A DNA stretch of 64,000 nucleotides from an uncultured Maribacter sp. GTDB lineage: Bacteria; Bacteroidota; Bacteroidia; Flavobacteriales; Flavobacteriaceae. Both the position numbers and the translations under genes were made by a program. Within the stretch, counting starts at the first letter, position 1, and each line of letters opens with the position of its first letter. The DNA lies in NCBI RefSeq assembly GCF_947495965.1, contig NZ_CANMBB010000002.1, forward strand, positions 620,001 to 684,000. Reading direction: 5' to 3'. A model generated the notes under the pieces. The model did no database searches. It was given only the letters and a program-made list of their open reading frames with translations, and was not told the DNA's origin. Positions 36,180 through 44,882 of the stretch are shown piece by piece.

Positions 36180-36893
36180 ATGGAAAACGAAAAAGGAAAA
36201 TTATACTTAATACCAACAACTTTAGGAGACAATGAACCTTTAGAAGTTTTACCAATATCTATAAAACAAACCATAGAAAGTATAGATTACTATATTGTTG
36301 AAAATGAAAAAACAGCAAGGCGATTTATCAAAAAAATTAGCCCAAGAAAATCCCAACCTAATTTACAATTAAGTCTTTTAAACAAATTTACAGAAGCTCA
36401 AGAAATACCAACTTTTCTTGAACCATGTTTAGGTGGTGTTAATGTTGGCATCCTATCTGAAGCCGGTTGCCCAGGAATAGCAGACCCAGGAGCAGATGTT
36501 GTAAAAATTGCACATCAAAAAAATATTCAGGTAGTACCTCTTGTTGGACCCTCTTCTATTTTACTTGCTCTAATGGCCAGTGGCTTTAATGGTCAAAATT
36601 TTGCTTTTAATGGCTATTTACCCATTGATAATACAGAGAGAAAAAAGACAATAAAAGGTTTAGAAAAAAAATCCAGAGAAGCAAAACAATCTCAAATATT
36701 TATAGAAACTCCTTACAGAAATGATAAAATGTTGCAAGAATTAACTAAAACACTTGCAGATGGCACGCATTTATGTATTGCTTGTGATATTACACTACCA
36801 ACAGAATATATTGCTACAAAAAGAATAGCCGATTGGTCCAGAACTAAAGTAGACCTACACAAAAGACCAGCCATTTTTATTATTCAAGCATAA
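36180..36893 (+). CDS. RsmI-like SAM-dependent (tetrapyrrole methylase fold) methyltransferase
   Basis: 237 aa. It has the hallmarks of the RsmI branch of the tetrapyrrole-methylase fold: ILSEAGCPGIADPGADVV, PLVGPSSILLALMASG, FNGYLP and IFIETPYRND. RsmI proper methylates the ribose of C1402 in 16S rRNA. This protein departs from it at the N-terminus (YLIPTTLGDNEPLEVLP instead of the usual GN-x-x-D-I-T type start), so it may be a paralogue with another RNA substrate. The stop codon is adjacent to a minus-strand terminator. Confidence 0.82.
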   Translation: MENEKGKLYLIPTTLGDNEPLEVLPISIKQTIESIDYYIVENEKTARRFIKKISPRKSQPNLQLSLLNKFTEAQEIPTFLEPCLGGVNVGILSEAGCPGIADPGADVVKIAHQKNIQVVPLVGPSSILLALMASGFNGQNFAFNGYLPIDNTERKKTIKGLEKKSREAKQSQIFIETPYRNDKMLQELTKTLADGTHLCIACDITLPTEYIATKRIADWSRTKVDLHKRPAIFIIQA

Positions 36894-36925
36894 AAAAAGC
36901 CTTGACCATTCTACCTGCCAAGGCT
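36892..36925 (-). terminator. Terminator of the lysozyme-like gene
   Basis: AGCCTTG (36898-36904) pairs with CAAGGCT (36919-36925). On the minus strand the stem is followed by seven T. It ends transcription of the gene at 36953-37582; for the plus strand there is no T run. Confidence 0.75.
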
Positions 36926-36952
36926 AACCATTTTCATAATAAACTTACTCTT

Positions 36953-37582
36953 CTATATTTTTGGGTTTCTCTTAGGAGATACATAAGAAATATCATAACC
37001 CGAAAACTTTTTTAAATACTTGGAAACAGTAGACCCATAAGCATCTTCAACATTATAGCTCCCATAAGAACGCAAATACTTTTGAACATTACCAGCACCT
37101 GCTAAATGAGCAGCAGCTAACATTCCAGATTCTGTCACAACAATACCACCAATTTTTTTACCTACAAAACGCTGAATATCTCTTCTAAGAATCCATTTAT
37201 TTCTAGATACATTAGTATAAAAAACTCTTTCTTGTAAAACAGGGTCGTTTAAAAAAATTGTTGGATTATAAACCCCCATTAACTCCAAAGTCTCTACACC
37301 AAATTGGTATTTACCCAAATACCCTAAAGTATTTGTCACAAAATAATTACCTTGAGATTCTTTAAATGCCAAGGCTTCTTTAAAACCAATATATGAACTT
37401 CCTAAAAAAGGAGGCACTATTACTAGGTTTGTAAAGTAAGTTTTGTTTTTGGGAAACAAAACCTTAGTAGGTTCTTTTACTTTTAAAGTTTCTGGAACTG
37501 TAACTTCCTGATTTTTAAAACCAAAACTTATAAAAATAAACATCACGATAAGAGGACTACTCACGTATATCCATCTTCTCAT
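36953..37582 (-). CDS. Lysozyme/transglycosylase-like exported protein
   Basis: 209 aa with an N-terminal membrane/signal segment (about 4-20). The region from about residue 68 (FKEALAFKESQGNYFVTNTLGYLGKYQFGVETL) resembles a lytic transglycosylase fold, with the likely catalytic Glu in KESQG. LAAAHLAGAGNVQKYLRS is like the later part of the same fold. No LysM or SH3 domain is seen. It likely acts on peptidoglycan in the periplasm; the exact activity is uncertain. Confidence 0.7.
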   Translation of the reverse strand: MRRWIYVSSPLIVMFIFISFGFKNQEVTVPETLKVKEPTKVLFPKNKTYFTNLVIVPPFLGSSYIGFKEALAFKESQGNYFVTNTLGYLGKYQFGVETLELMGVYNPTIFLNDPVLQERVFYTNVSRNKWILRRDIQRFVGKKIGGIVVTESGMLAAAHLAGAGNVQKYLRSYGSYNVEDAYGSTVSKYLKKFSGYDISYVSPKRNPKI

Positions 37583-37641
37583 ATAATTGTTTTCTTAAGA
37601 CTTACCTCTTCCTAAAAAGTGTGCTTAAATTTCTGAGGGGG

Positions 37642-37649
37642 CAAAGTTA
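37642..37649 (-). promoter_or_regulatory. -7 promoter element before the lysozyme-like gene
   Basis: TAACTTTG on the minus strand matches TAnnTTTG about 59 bp before the start. Confidence 0.4.
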
Positions 37650-37732
37650 GAACTAAATTGTTCTCTAATTTTAGAAAGTTATGTTAAAACTATACAATTT
37701 CAGTTAACAGGTCAAAAAAACAAGACAATTTA

Positions 37733-38776
37733 CTATCTGTTTATCTTTTTGGAATTTATCCAACGGATGTATTGTTCTTTATTTCGGTTATGTTGCGCAA
37801 GTGTTTTTGCAAATTTATGATAACCAAAATTCTCCACGTTTGCTACAAAATATAAATAACTATGTTTTTCAGAATTTAAAACCGCATCTATCGCAGTAAT
37901 ATCTGGCATTGCAATTGGCCCAGGAGGTAAACCGCCATATTTATAGGTATTATAAGGAGAGTCTAACTCTAAATCCTTATACAAAACCCTCTTAATTACC
38001 TTATTAAAATCTCCTGTATGTTTTTTTATTGCATAAATTACTGTTGGATCCGCCTGCAATAAAATACCTTTCCTTAACCTATTTAAATAAACTCCTGCAA
38101 CCCTAGGGCGCTCCTCTACTTTAGCCGTTTCTTTATGAACAACAGACGCTAATGTTACTACCTCTTTATCTGTCAAACCTATAGTTTTTGCTTTCGCTAA
38201 TCTATCCTCATTCCAAAAACGCTTGTATTCTTTTAACATTCTATTACGAAAACCTTCTGCAGAAATGTTCCAAAAAAATTCATAACTATTAGGAATATAC
38301 ATTGCAAGCTCGGTATTTTTATTAAAACCATTTTCCTTTAAAAAATCTATATCCGTAAAAGCTTTTAATAAACTAATACTGTCTGGTTCTATTTGTACTG
38401 CTATTCTACCTGCTAAATTTTCTATAGTTTCTTGGTTATTAAAAGCAACCTTAACAGGGGTATTACCACTTCTAAGAAGACCAATAATTTCATTATTATT
38501 CATTCCTTTTTTTAAAACGTATTTCCCCGCTTTAATATTAGAAGTGTATTTTTTACGATCCGCAGCAGATTTGAATGAAGAAAAGTCCTTTACCAAAGGC
38601 TCTAAAATCTTTTCTAAATCTCCAACATTAGAATTTGTTGGGATATAAACATATGCTTTATCATTATTAAAATTTGTATTCGGTGTAAAAAACGCTCCAT
38701 ACACCATATAAGCAAACGCTCCGCCAGCTATTAAACCTATAAAAACAATTGCTAATAAAATTTTCTTTATATACAT
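37733..38776 (-). CDS. mltG: Endolytic transglycosylase MltG
   Basis: 347 aa. One N-terminal membrane helix (about 5-27) is followed by a LysM-like region and the YceG/MltG catalytic domain. The catalytic Glu is in LASVVHKETAKVEERPRVAGVY, and RKGILLQADPTVIYA and SPYNTYKYGGLPPGPIAMP are family signatures. MltG cuts nascent glycan strands and is thought to set chain ends. It overlaps the upstream GNAT gene by ten bases. Confidence 0.95.
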   Translation of the reverse strand: MYIKKILLAIVFIGLIAGGAFAYMVYGAFFTPNTNFNNDKAYVYIPTNSNVGDLEKILEPLVKDFSSFKSAADRKKYTSNIKAGKYVLKKGMNNNEIIGLLRSGNTPVKVAFNNQETIENLAGRIAVQIEPDSISLLKAFTDIDFLKENGFNKNTELAMYIPNSYEFFWNISAEGFRNRMLKEYKRFWNEDRLAKAKTIGLTDKEVVTLASVVHKETAKVEERPRVAGVYLNRLRKGILLQADPTVIYAIKKHTGDFNKVIKRVLYKDLELDSPYNTYKYGGLPPGPIAMPDITAIDAVLNSEKHSYLYFVANVENFGYHKFAKTLAQHNRNKEQYIRWINSKKINR

Positions 38777-39297
38777 GTATTAATTTTTTGAAATAAAATT
38801 TCATTTTTAAAGTTACCTCCAGACAAAATCCAATCTTTTTTTACTCCTATTTCTTTAAAACCTATTTTTTTAAATAAATGTATACTAGCCAAATTATCTT
38901 CTAAAACATTAGCATATATTTGATGTAAGCCCAAAGTAGAAAAAGCATAATTACACAAAACATTTACCGCATCAAAACCTACTCCTTTGTTACGTTCCTC
39001 TTCATTTAATATTACAATCCCTAATCCCGCGCGTTTATTTTTAGGATCAAAATCAAATAAATCTATTAAACCAATAACAGTGTCATTAGCAGAACAAACA
39101 CACAACCTAAGCTGCTTTACCTCATAAATATCTTTATATGCATTTTCTAAATACAGTCGTAAAACTTGTTTTGAATATGGAGTAATCGTACCACTTATTT
39201 CCCATAAATCTGTATTATTTTCTAAAGTGTACAAAAAATCTAAATCACTCATTTCAAGAGCTCTTAAATAAATATTGCTCCCTTTTAAATGTTGCAT
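38767..39297 (-). CDS. GNAT family acetyltransferase (RimJ/RimL type)
   Basis: 176 aa. It opens GSNIYLRALEMSDLDFLYTLEN as in RimJ/RimL-like proteins. The acetyl-CoA region is LNEEERNKGVGFDAVNVLC, followed by LHQIYANVLEDNLASIHLFKK. The substrate may be a protein N-terminus or a small amine. It overlaps dapF by 13 bases and mltG by ten, so the three are co-translated. Confidence 0.87.
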   Translation of the reverse strand: MQHLKGSNIYLRALEMSDLDFLYTLENNTDLWEISGTITPYSKQVLRLYLENAYKDIYEVKQLRLCVCSANDTVIGLIDLFDFDPKNKRAGLGIVILNEEERNKGVGFDAVNVLCNYAFSTLGLHQIYANVLEDNLASIHLFKKIGFKEIGVKKDWILSGGNFKNEILFQKINTCI

Positions 39298-40076
39298 ACT
39301 ATCTCTCCTTTAAAAACTTGTTTGGCATCTCCAATTAAAAAAACATCCGAATACAAAGCATCATTTACAGAAAATTTCACCTCTAAATTACCCCCTAAAA
39401 CATTTATAAAAACATGATTAGATTTTACCATACCTGATTTATGCATGGCTATAGCTGCTGCGGTAACTCCTGTTCCACATGAAAGCGTTTCATCCTCCAC
39501 TCCTCTTTCATAGGTTCTAACTGCAAACACATTTTCTTTTACAGGTTCTACAAAATTTATATTACTCCCAATCTCTCCATACAGTCCATATCGCAACTTT
39601 TTACCTTCTTCTTTTACATGAAAATCAGAAAGATTTGTTACTTGTTGCACATGATGCGGCGAGCCCGTATTTAGAAACATAGCATTAGGCTTTGTTTTAA
39701 TTTCATCTACATCTAACATTTGTAAACTAACCAAACTACCTTCTATAGTTGCATTATGCAAACCATCCACAGCATTAAATGTAGTTTCCTTATTAAAAAC
39801 ATTTAAAAATTCTGCAAAAGCAACAATACACCTTCCTCCGTTACCACACATGGTGCTTTCATTCCCATCAGAATTATAATAAACCATTTTAAAATCTACA
39901 GTAGCATCATTTTCTAATAATATAAGTCCGTCTGCACCAATACCAAATCTTCTATCACACAAAAAAGCAACCAACTTTGTATTGTCTTTAGGAAACTTTA
40001 AATCCCTATTATCAATCATTACAAAATCATTTCCCGTACCTTGGTATTTATAAAAAGTAATATCCATTTTATCCAT
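39285..40076 (-). CDS. dapF: Diaminopimelate epimerase
   Basis: 263 aa. I use the ATG at 40076 (MDKMDITFYKYQGTGNDFV). The frame extends to an ATG at 40085, but that one overlaps the likely -7 element, and another candidate is 40067. The two catalytic Cys are in STMCGNGGRC and TLSCGTGVTAAA. It converts LL- to meso-diaminopimelate for peptidoglycan and lysine. It leads the dapF-GNAT-mltG operon, linking cross-link precursor supply to glycan processing. Confidence 0.95.
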   Translation of the reverse strand: MDKMDITFYKYQGTGNDFVMIDNRDLKFPKDNTKLVAFLCDRRFGIGADGLILLENDATVDFKMVYYNSDGNESTMCGNGGRCIVAFAEFLNVFNKETTFNAVDGLHNATIEGSLVSLQMLDVDEIKTKPNAMFLNTGSPHHVQQVTNLSDFHVKEEGKKLRYGLYGEIGSNINFVEPVKENVFAVRTYERGVEDETLSCGTGVTAAAIAMHKSGMVKSNHVFINVLGGNLEVKFSVNDALYSDVFLIGDAKQVFKGEIVCNI

Positions 40077-40084
40077 AATTAACA

Positions 40085-40092
40085 CAAAGATA
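40085..40092 (-). promoter_or_regulatory. -7 promoter element before dapF
   Basis: TATCTTTG on the minus strand matches TAnnTTTG and ends eight bases before the ATG at 40076. It supports that start over the one at 40085. Confidence 0.45.
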
Positions 40093-40202
40093 TAACATTA
40101 TTAAGATTTTTTTAGCAGTTAAAAACTCGTTAAAGAAACTAAACAAAGTATAAAATCTATTAATTTTACAGTAGAATAATTTTAGAATTAAATTAAAAAA
40201 AA

Positions 40203-41597
40203 ATGAAAAAAATTAGCAGCTTATTGTTAGTAGCAGTTTTTGCTGGTGCTTTTACGCTTGGAGCTTACAAGCTTTTTTTTGAAAACACAAATTACAAAGT
40301 AATTACCCAAGAAGGAGAAAACACCACTTTTAAAACAAACTACACCCCAACCTCTCCAAAAGGAGCTGGTATAAATGAATTAGATTTTACAACCGCAGCA
40401 GAAACAACTGTTAATGCTGTAGTACACGTAAAAAATGTAACCTTAAGTTCTGGACCAACGAATATTATGGAGTTTTTCTATGGCTCAAAATCTAGCCAAA
40501 CTCCGCAAGTAGGAACTGGATCAGGAGTTATAATTTCTTCGGATGGATATATTGTTACAAACAACCATGTTATAGACAAAGCAAACAAACTACAAGTTAC
40601 TTTAAACAATAACAAAACCTATGATGCAGAATTAATTGGAACAGACCCAAATACAGATATAGCTTTACTTAAAATTGATGCTAAAAAACATTTACCATAT
40701 TTAGCATTTGGAGATTCTGATAATGTAAAAATTGGAGAATGGGTGCTTGCAGTAGGAAATCCTTTTAACCTTACCTCTACTGTAACTGCAGGAATTGTAA
40801 GCGCTAAAGCTAGGGCTCTTGGACAAATAGACCAATCTTTTATACAGACTGATGCTGCAGTAAATCCAGGTAACAGCGGCGGAGCATTAGTAAACACTAA
40901 TGGCGATTTAGTAGGGATAAACACAGCAATAACCTCACAAACAGGCTCTTATGTCGGATATTCTTTTGCTGTTCCAAGCAACATTGCAAAAAAAGTAGTA
41001 GAAGATATTATGGAGTACGGTAACGTTCTTAAAGGAATTATTGGTATTACCACTCCGCACATGAATTCTCCCTACGCTATTGAAAATGGAATAAATGAAA
41101 TTGAAGGAGTATATGTAGATGGAGTTACTTCTGGTTCTGGAGCAGAAGATGCTAAAATACAGTCTGGTGATATTATTAAAAAAATAGATGACATAAAGGT
41201 TAAGAAATTTGCAGACCTTACAGGGTATATTTCTGCAAAAAGACCTGGAGATGAAGTTATATTAACCTTAAACAGAGATAACGAAGTCTTAGAAATACCT
41301 GTAACATTAAAAGAAAGACAAACCCTTATTGTTCCTGTCATGGGTATTGAAATTAAAAATTTAACGGAAGAGGACATGAAAAATTTTAACACAAAAACTG
41401 GTGTTAAAATAATTGGAGTTCCAGAAACCTATAGAGGGTATGGTTTATATGGCAAAATATTACTATCTGTTGACGATGAAAAAATAAACAATATTCAAGA
41501 AGCTAAAACACTTTTTGGACGCATCTCCAGATATGGAAAAACCAGTATTACAATGTTAAACAGTAAAGGAGAAAGAGAACGTCTAATTTTCCAGTAA
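40203..41597 (+). CDS. DegP/HtrA-like serine protease with two PDZ domains
   Basis: 464 aa. An N-terminal signal or anchor (MKKISSLLLVAVFAGAF) is followed by a trypsin-like domain. The triad is His in TNNHVIDKA, Asp in DIALLKI and Ser in NPGNSGGALVN. A PDZ domain starts near GVYVDGVTSGSGAEDA, and a second, less typical one lies near the end. It degrades or refolds damaged envelope proteins. A clear terminator follows. No typical TAnnTTTG promoter is seen in the gap shared with dapF. Confidence 0.93.
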   Translation: MKKISSLLLVAVFAGAFTLGAYKLFFENTNYKVITQEGENTTFKTNYTPTSPKGAGINELDFTTAAETTVNAVVHVKNVTLSSGPTNIMEFFYGSKSSQTPQVGTGSGVIISSDGYIVTNNHVIDKANKLQVTLNNNKTYDAELIGTDPNTDIALLKIDAKKHLPYLAFGDSDNVKIGEWVLAVGNPFNLTSTVTAGIVSAKARALGQIDQSFIQTDAAVNPGNSGGALVNTNGDLVGINTAITSQTGSYVGYSFAVPSNIAKKVVEDIMEYGNVLKGIIGITTPHMNSPYAIENGINEIEGVYVDGVTSGSGAEDAKIQSGDIIKKIDDIKVKKFADLTGYISAKRPGDEVILTLNRDNEVLEIPVTLKERQTLIVPVMGIEIKNLTEEDMKNFNTKTGVKIIGVPETYRGYGLYGKILLSVDDEKINNIQEAKTLFGRISRYGKTSITMLNSKGERERLIFQ

Positions 41598-41618
41598 ATA
41601 CACTTTAACAAAAAACAA

Positions 41619-41650
41619 GAAAGCACCTTTTTTAAAGGTGCTTTTTTTAT
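41619..41650 (+). terminator. Terminator after the degP-like gene
   Basis: GCACCTTT (41623-41630) and AAAGGTGC (41634-41641) form an 8-bp stem followed by seven T. Confidence 0.85.
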
Positions 41651-41684
41651 TTCACTTTTTCTTTACGAAAACGTTTGAAATAAG

Positions 41685-41692
41685 TACTTTTG
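41685..41692 (+). promoter_or_regulatory. -7 promoter element before the GAPDH gene
   Basis: TACTTTTG matches TAnnTTTG, 29 bp before the ATG at 41722. Confidence 0.5.
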
Positions 41693-41721
41693 CATGCAAA
41701 TTAACTATTGAAAAAGTCATA

Positions 41722-43170
41722 ATGGCAAAAATTAAATCTTACGAAAAAGAGCTTGCATTCCAAGCCGACAGAAGAAAAGCAACTACAGAGTTTATTAAAC
41801 TCGCTAGTGACCTTTGGTACGATAAATCTATAGAAACCGTACTTTTTAAAAATCAAATCATAGATAAAAATGTTAGTGATATAATTAACCTTCATGAATA
41901 TGCCGGAGAATTTGTTCAAAAACCTGTTTCTATTTTTGACTCTGTTGAAATTTTAAGAGCAATAAATGATATTAAACTACCTCCCTCTAAATTAGATATT
42001 GGTAAACTAACTTATGAATACCATTCGGATGATAATGACTATAGCAATGTAAAATCATTTGTAATAGACAAATTAAAAAACGCAAACGAAACTGAAAAAA
42101 TACAACCAAAAGATGTTGTTTTATATGGTTTTGGAAGAATAGGTAGACTTTTAGCCAGAGAACTTATGGCTAAAACTGGTAAAGGAACCCAAATGCGTTT
42201 AAGAGCAATTGTAACTCGAGGAGAAATTACAGAAGAAATTCTTGAAAAAAGAGCTAATTTACTTAGGATAGATTCTGTTCATGGCAAATTTAATGGCACT
42301 GTAGATATAGATTCTAAAAATAAAGCACTACTAATAAACGGCACAACTGTACATATTATCAGCGCTTCTAAACCAGAGGAAATAGATTACACTAAATACG
42401 GCATAAATAATTCCTTAATAATAGACAATACAGGAGCTTTTAGAGATAAAACAGAATTAAGCAGACACTTAAAATCTAAAGGAGCATCCAAAGTATTACT
42501 TACTGCGCCTGGAAAAGAGGTTCCTAATATTGTACATGGCGTTAACCATACAGAATATGACCCAGACACAACAAATATATTTTCTGCAGCTTCATGTACC
42601 ACAAATGCAATAACACCTGTCTTAAAAGTTATAGAAGATTCTCTTGGAATTAGAAAAGGGCATTTAGAAACAATACATGCGTATACAAATGACCAGAATT
42701 TAGTAGACAATATGCACAGCAAATACCGTAGAGGAAGAGCTGCTGGTTTAAATATGGTAATTACAGAGACTGGAGCCGGAAAAGCTGTTGCCAAAGCCTT
42801 ACCAGAACTAGAAGGAAAACTAACCTCTAATGCAATTCGTGTCCCTGTTCCTAATGGCTCTCTTGCCATTTTAAATTTAGAAACCAAAAACAAAACTTCT
42901 TTAAGCGCTATAAATACAATATTAAAAAAATACGCCTTAGAAGGTAACTTAGTAGAGCAAATAAAATATTCTCTAAGTAAAGAAATGGTTTCTTCAGACA
43001 TAATAGGCACTTCTGCCCCATCTATTTACGATAGTAAAGCAACTATAGTAAATAGTTCTGGAAAAAATATTATACTATATATATGGTATGATAATGAATA
43101 CGGATACTCTCACCAAGTAATACGCTTGGCTAAGTATATATCTAAAGTAAGAAGGTTTACCTATTACTAG
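41722..43170 (+). CDS. Glyceraldehyde-3-phosphate dehydrogenase, long form
   Basis: 482 aa from the ATG at 41722 (MAKIKSYEKELAFQADRRK); the frame's earlier ATG at 41638 lies upstream of the promoter element and inside the terminator tail. About 130 N-terminal residues are extra compared with standard GAPDH (about 335 aa). The NAD fold begins VVLYGFGRIGRLLARELM, the catalytic Cys is in AASCTTNAITPVL, and WYDNEYGYSHQVIRLA closes the core. A long GAPDH like this occurs beside the normal one in many Bacteroidetes. It could serve gluconeogenesis or glycolysis; direction is not visible. Confidence 0.92.
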   Translation: MAKIKSYEKELAFQADRRKATTEFIKLASDLWYDKSIETVLFKNQIIDKNVSDIINLHEYAGEFVQKPVSIFDSVEILRAINDIKLPPSKLDIGKLTYEYHSDDNDYSNVKSFVIDKLKNANETEKIQPKDVVLYGFGRIGRLLARELMAKTGKGTQMRLRAIVTRGEITEEILEKRANLLRIDSVHGKFNGTVDIDSKNKALLINGTTVHIISASKPEEIDYTKYGINNSLIIDNTGAFRDKTELSRHLKSKGASKVLLTAPGKEVPNIVHGVNHTEYDPDTTNIFSAASCTTNAITPVLKVIEDSLGIRKGHLETIHAYTNDQNLVDNMHSKYRRGRAAGLNMVITETGAGKAVAKALPELEGKLTSNAIRVPVPNGSLAILNLETKNKTSLSAINTILKKYALEGNLVEQIKYSLSKEMVSSDIIGTSAPSIYDSKATIVNSSGKNIILYIWYDNEYGYSHQVIRLAKYISKVRRFTYY

Positions 43171-43189
43171 CATAAACTAACAAATTCAT

Positions 43190-43235
43190 AGGTTTTATTT
43201 TAGTAACATGCTTATTAAAATAAAACCTTTTTTTA
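43190..43235 (+). terminator. Terminator after the GAPDH gene
   Basis: A 13-bp perfect inverted repeat (43190-43202 with 43216-43228) is followed by a T run at 43228-43234. Confidence 0.85.
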
Positions 43236-43316
43236 ATATTTTTTTCTTAATTGATTTTATTGAATTACTTTTACCCCCCTCTAAATCACTATTATTAATA
43301 TAGAAAGTACTAACAA

Positions 43317-43937
43317 ATGAAAGGTTTAAGAATACTATTTGCAGTAATCGCCTTGTTCGCAATTAACCTACAATACGGACAAGAAGAAAGCAACCAAGAA
43401 GAATTGTCATTAGACAAAGGGAATATTAATAGCCAGTTTGAATACATATATAAGAAATCTGGTAATTATAGAGCAGACGGAAAAAAATATGAAGTTGTTA
43501 GAGTAATTTCTTTAGACAAGTTAAAACAAAACGTACTTGATTCCTTAAATGTTTATAGCAAAAAAGAAGAAGGCTTAAGAGCAACCATTACAGGACACGA
43601 AACAACAATATCTTCCTTAGAAAAAAAATTAAATGAAACTACAAATAATCTTTCTTCTGTTACAGAAGAAAAAGATAGTATGTCTTTTCTAGGCATATTA
43701 GTTTCAAAAGGAACCTATAATGCTATTTTATGGACAGTTATAGCATGTCTACTATTGCTTTTATTAGGGTTCATATATAAGTTTAGAAAAAGTAATGTGC
43801 TTACACAAGAAGCAAAATTAGCTTTATCTGAAGTAGAAACTGAATATGAAGACCATAGAAGAAGAGCATTAGAAAGAGAACAAAAAATTAGTAGGCAGCT
43901 ACAAGACGAGATAAATAAATACAAGAAAAACAAATAA
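43317..43937 (+). CDS. Exported coiled-coil membrane protein of unknown function, upstream of trmD
   Basis: 206 aa. A signal peptide (about 1-22, ending YGQ) is followed by a coiled-coil (about 80-120), one transmembrane helix (about 138-157, AILWTVIACLLLLLLGFIY) and a charged C-terminal helix rich in Glu/Arg. It has no knot or SAM-binding motif of TrmD. Similar flavobacterial proteins are sometimes named as tRNA methyltransferases only because of this position. I see no basis for an enzymatic role. Confidence 0.8.
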   Translation: MKGLRILFAVIALFAINLQYGQEESNQEELSLDKGNINSQFEYIYKKSGNYRADGKKYEVVRVISLDKLKQNVLDSLNVYSKKEEGLRATITGHETTISSLEKKLNETTNNLSSVTEEKDSMSFLGILVSKGTYNAILWTVIACLLLLLLGFIYKFRKSNVLTQEAKLALSEVETEYEDHRRRALEREQKISRQLQDEINKYKKNK

Positions 43938-43940
43938 TTA

Positions 43941-43967
43941 AAAAGCTCCATTAGGAGCTTTTTTTAT
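43941..43967 (+). terminator. Terminator after the coiled-coil protein gene
   Basis: AAAAGCTCC (43941-43949) and GGAGCTTTT (43954-43962) pair with loop ATTA, followed by a T run. Confidence 0.85.
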
Positions 43968-44032
43968 TTACAACAAATATAGAGCATAAGAGTTAGCCTT
44001 TCTTCTAAACATTAATAATCATATAGTTTTAC

Positions 44033-44040
44033 TACTTTTG
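44033..44040 (+). promoter_or_regulatory. -7 promoter element before trmD
   Basis: TACTTTTG matches TAnnTTTG, 28 bp before the trmD ATG. Confidence 0.5.
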
Positions 44041-44068
44041 ACTTTTTATTCTAAAAAGCTATTGTTAG

Positions 44069-44743
44069 ATGCGTATTGATATAATAACGGTACTACCCGA
44101 ATTACTAAAAAGCCCTTTTGAGGCATCTATCCTAAAAAGAGCTATAGACAAAGGGTTAGTAGAAGTTCATTTTCATAATTTAAGAGATTACACAGACAAA
44201 AGTTACAATCAGGTAGACGATTACCAGTTTGGAGGCGGTGCTGGAATGGTATTAATGATTGAGCCAATAGACAAATGCATAAGTAACCTAAAGAATCAAA
44301 GAAGCTACGATGAAGTTATTTATATGACTCCTGATGGCGACACTTTAAATCAAAAATTAGCAAACAGACTTTCATTAAAAGGAAATATAATAATATTATG
44401 CGGACATTATAAAGGTGTAGACCAACGCGTTAGAGATTTGTTTATAACCAAAGAAATATCTGTTGGTGATTATGTTTTATCTGGTGGAGAGTTAGGAGCT
44501 GCAATTTTATGCGATGCAGTTATTAGGTTAATTCCTGGAGTTCTTAGTAACGAAACATCAGCTTTAACAGATACTTTTCAAGACAACCTTTTAGCTCCTC
44601 CAATATATACAAGACCTGCAGAATACAAAGGCCATAAAGTACCAGAAATACTTTTATCAGGGAATTTCCCTAAAATTGAAGAATGGAGAGAAAATCAAGC
44701 CATTAAAAGAACAGAAGAGTTAAGACCAGATTTATTAGAATAA
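44069..44743 (+). CDS. trmD: tRNA (guanine-N1)-methyltransferase TrmD
   Basis: 224 aa SPOUT-class methyltransferase. Knot-forming motifs [15 protein letters not shown] and [14 protein letters not shown] bind [20 protein letters not shown] near residue 50 and [19 protein letters not shown] later are also TrmD-specific. It methylates G37 of tRNAs to prevent +1 frameshifting. rplS follows 140 bp downstream, as often in bacteria, but here rplS has its own strong promoter. Confidence 0.96.
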   Translation: MRIDIITVLPELLKSPFEASILKRAIDKGLVEVHFHNLRDYTDKSYNQVDDYQFGGGAGMVLMIEPIDKCISNLKNQRSYDEVIYMTPDGDTLNQKLANRLSLKGNIIILCGHYKGVDQRVRDLFITKEISVGDYVLSGGELGAAILCDAVIRLIPGVLSNETSALTDTFQDNLLAPPIYTRPAEYKGHKVPEILLSGNFPKIEEWRENQAIKRTEELRPDLLE

Positions 44744-44780
44744 CTCCTATTCTTTTACAAAAAAATAGAATAAAATATTC

Positions 44781-44810
44781 TTGCCAGTATTAATATTATA
44801 TGTATTTTTG
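44781..44810 (+). promoter_or_regulatory. rplS promoter (TTG - 19 bp - TATTTTTG)
   Basis: TTG at 44781-44783 and TATTTTTG at 44803-44810 are separated by 19 bp. This is the best two-part Bacteroidetes-type promoter I find in the window, 72 bp before the rplS ATG. Confidence 0.7.
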
Positions 44811-44820
44811 CAAACTATTA

Positions 44821-44854
44821 AAATAACCTCTGACGAAAATCGTGAATGTTATTT
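44821..44854 (+). promoter_or_regulatory. Candidate ribosomal-protein L19 leader
   Basis: Within the 5' UTR, AAATAAC (44821-44827) pairs with GTTATTT (44848-44854). Inside it ACGA (44833-44836) pairs with TCGT (44840-44843). This two-tier stem starts about 11 bases after the promoter element and would form in the mRNA leader. It is a plausible site for L19 autoregulation; pairing is seen, function is inferred. Confidence 0.5.
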
Positions 44855-44882
44855 GTATATTATTTTAAAATAAAATATTAAA

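Noticed and set aside
42387-43010. 207-aa antisense frame inside the GAPDH gene
   Set aside because: It is the shadow of a well-supported coding frame; no start context or family match.
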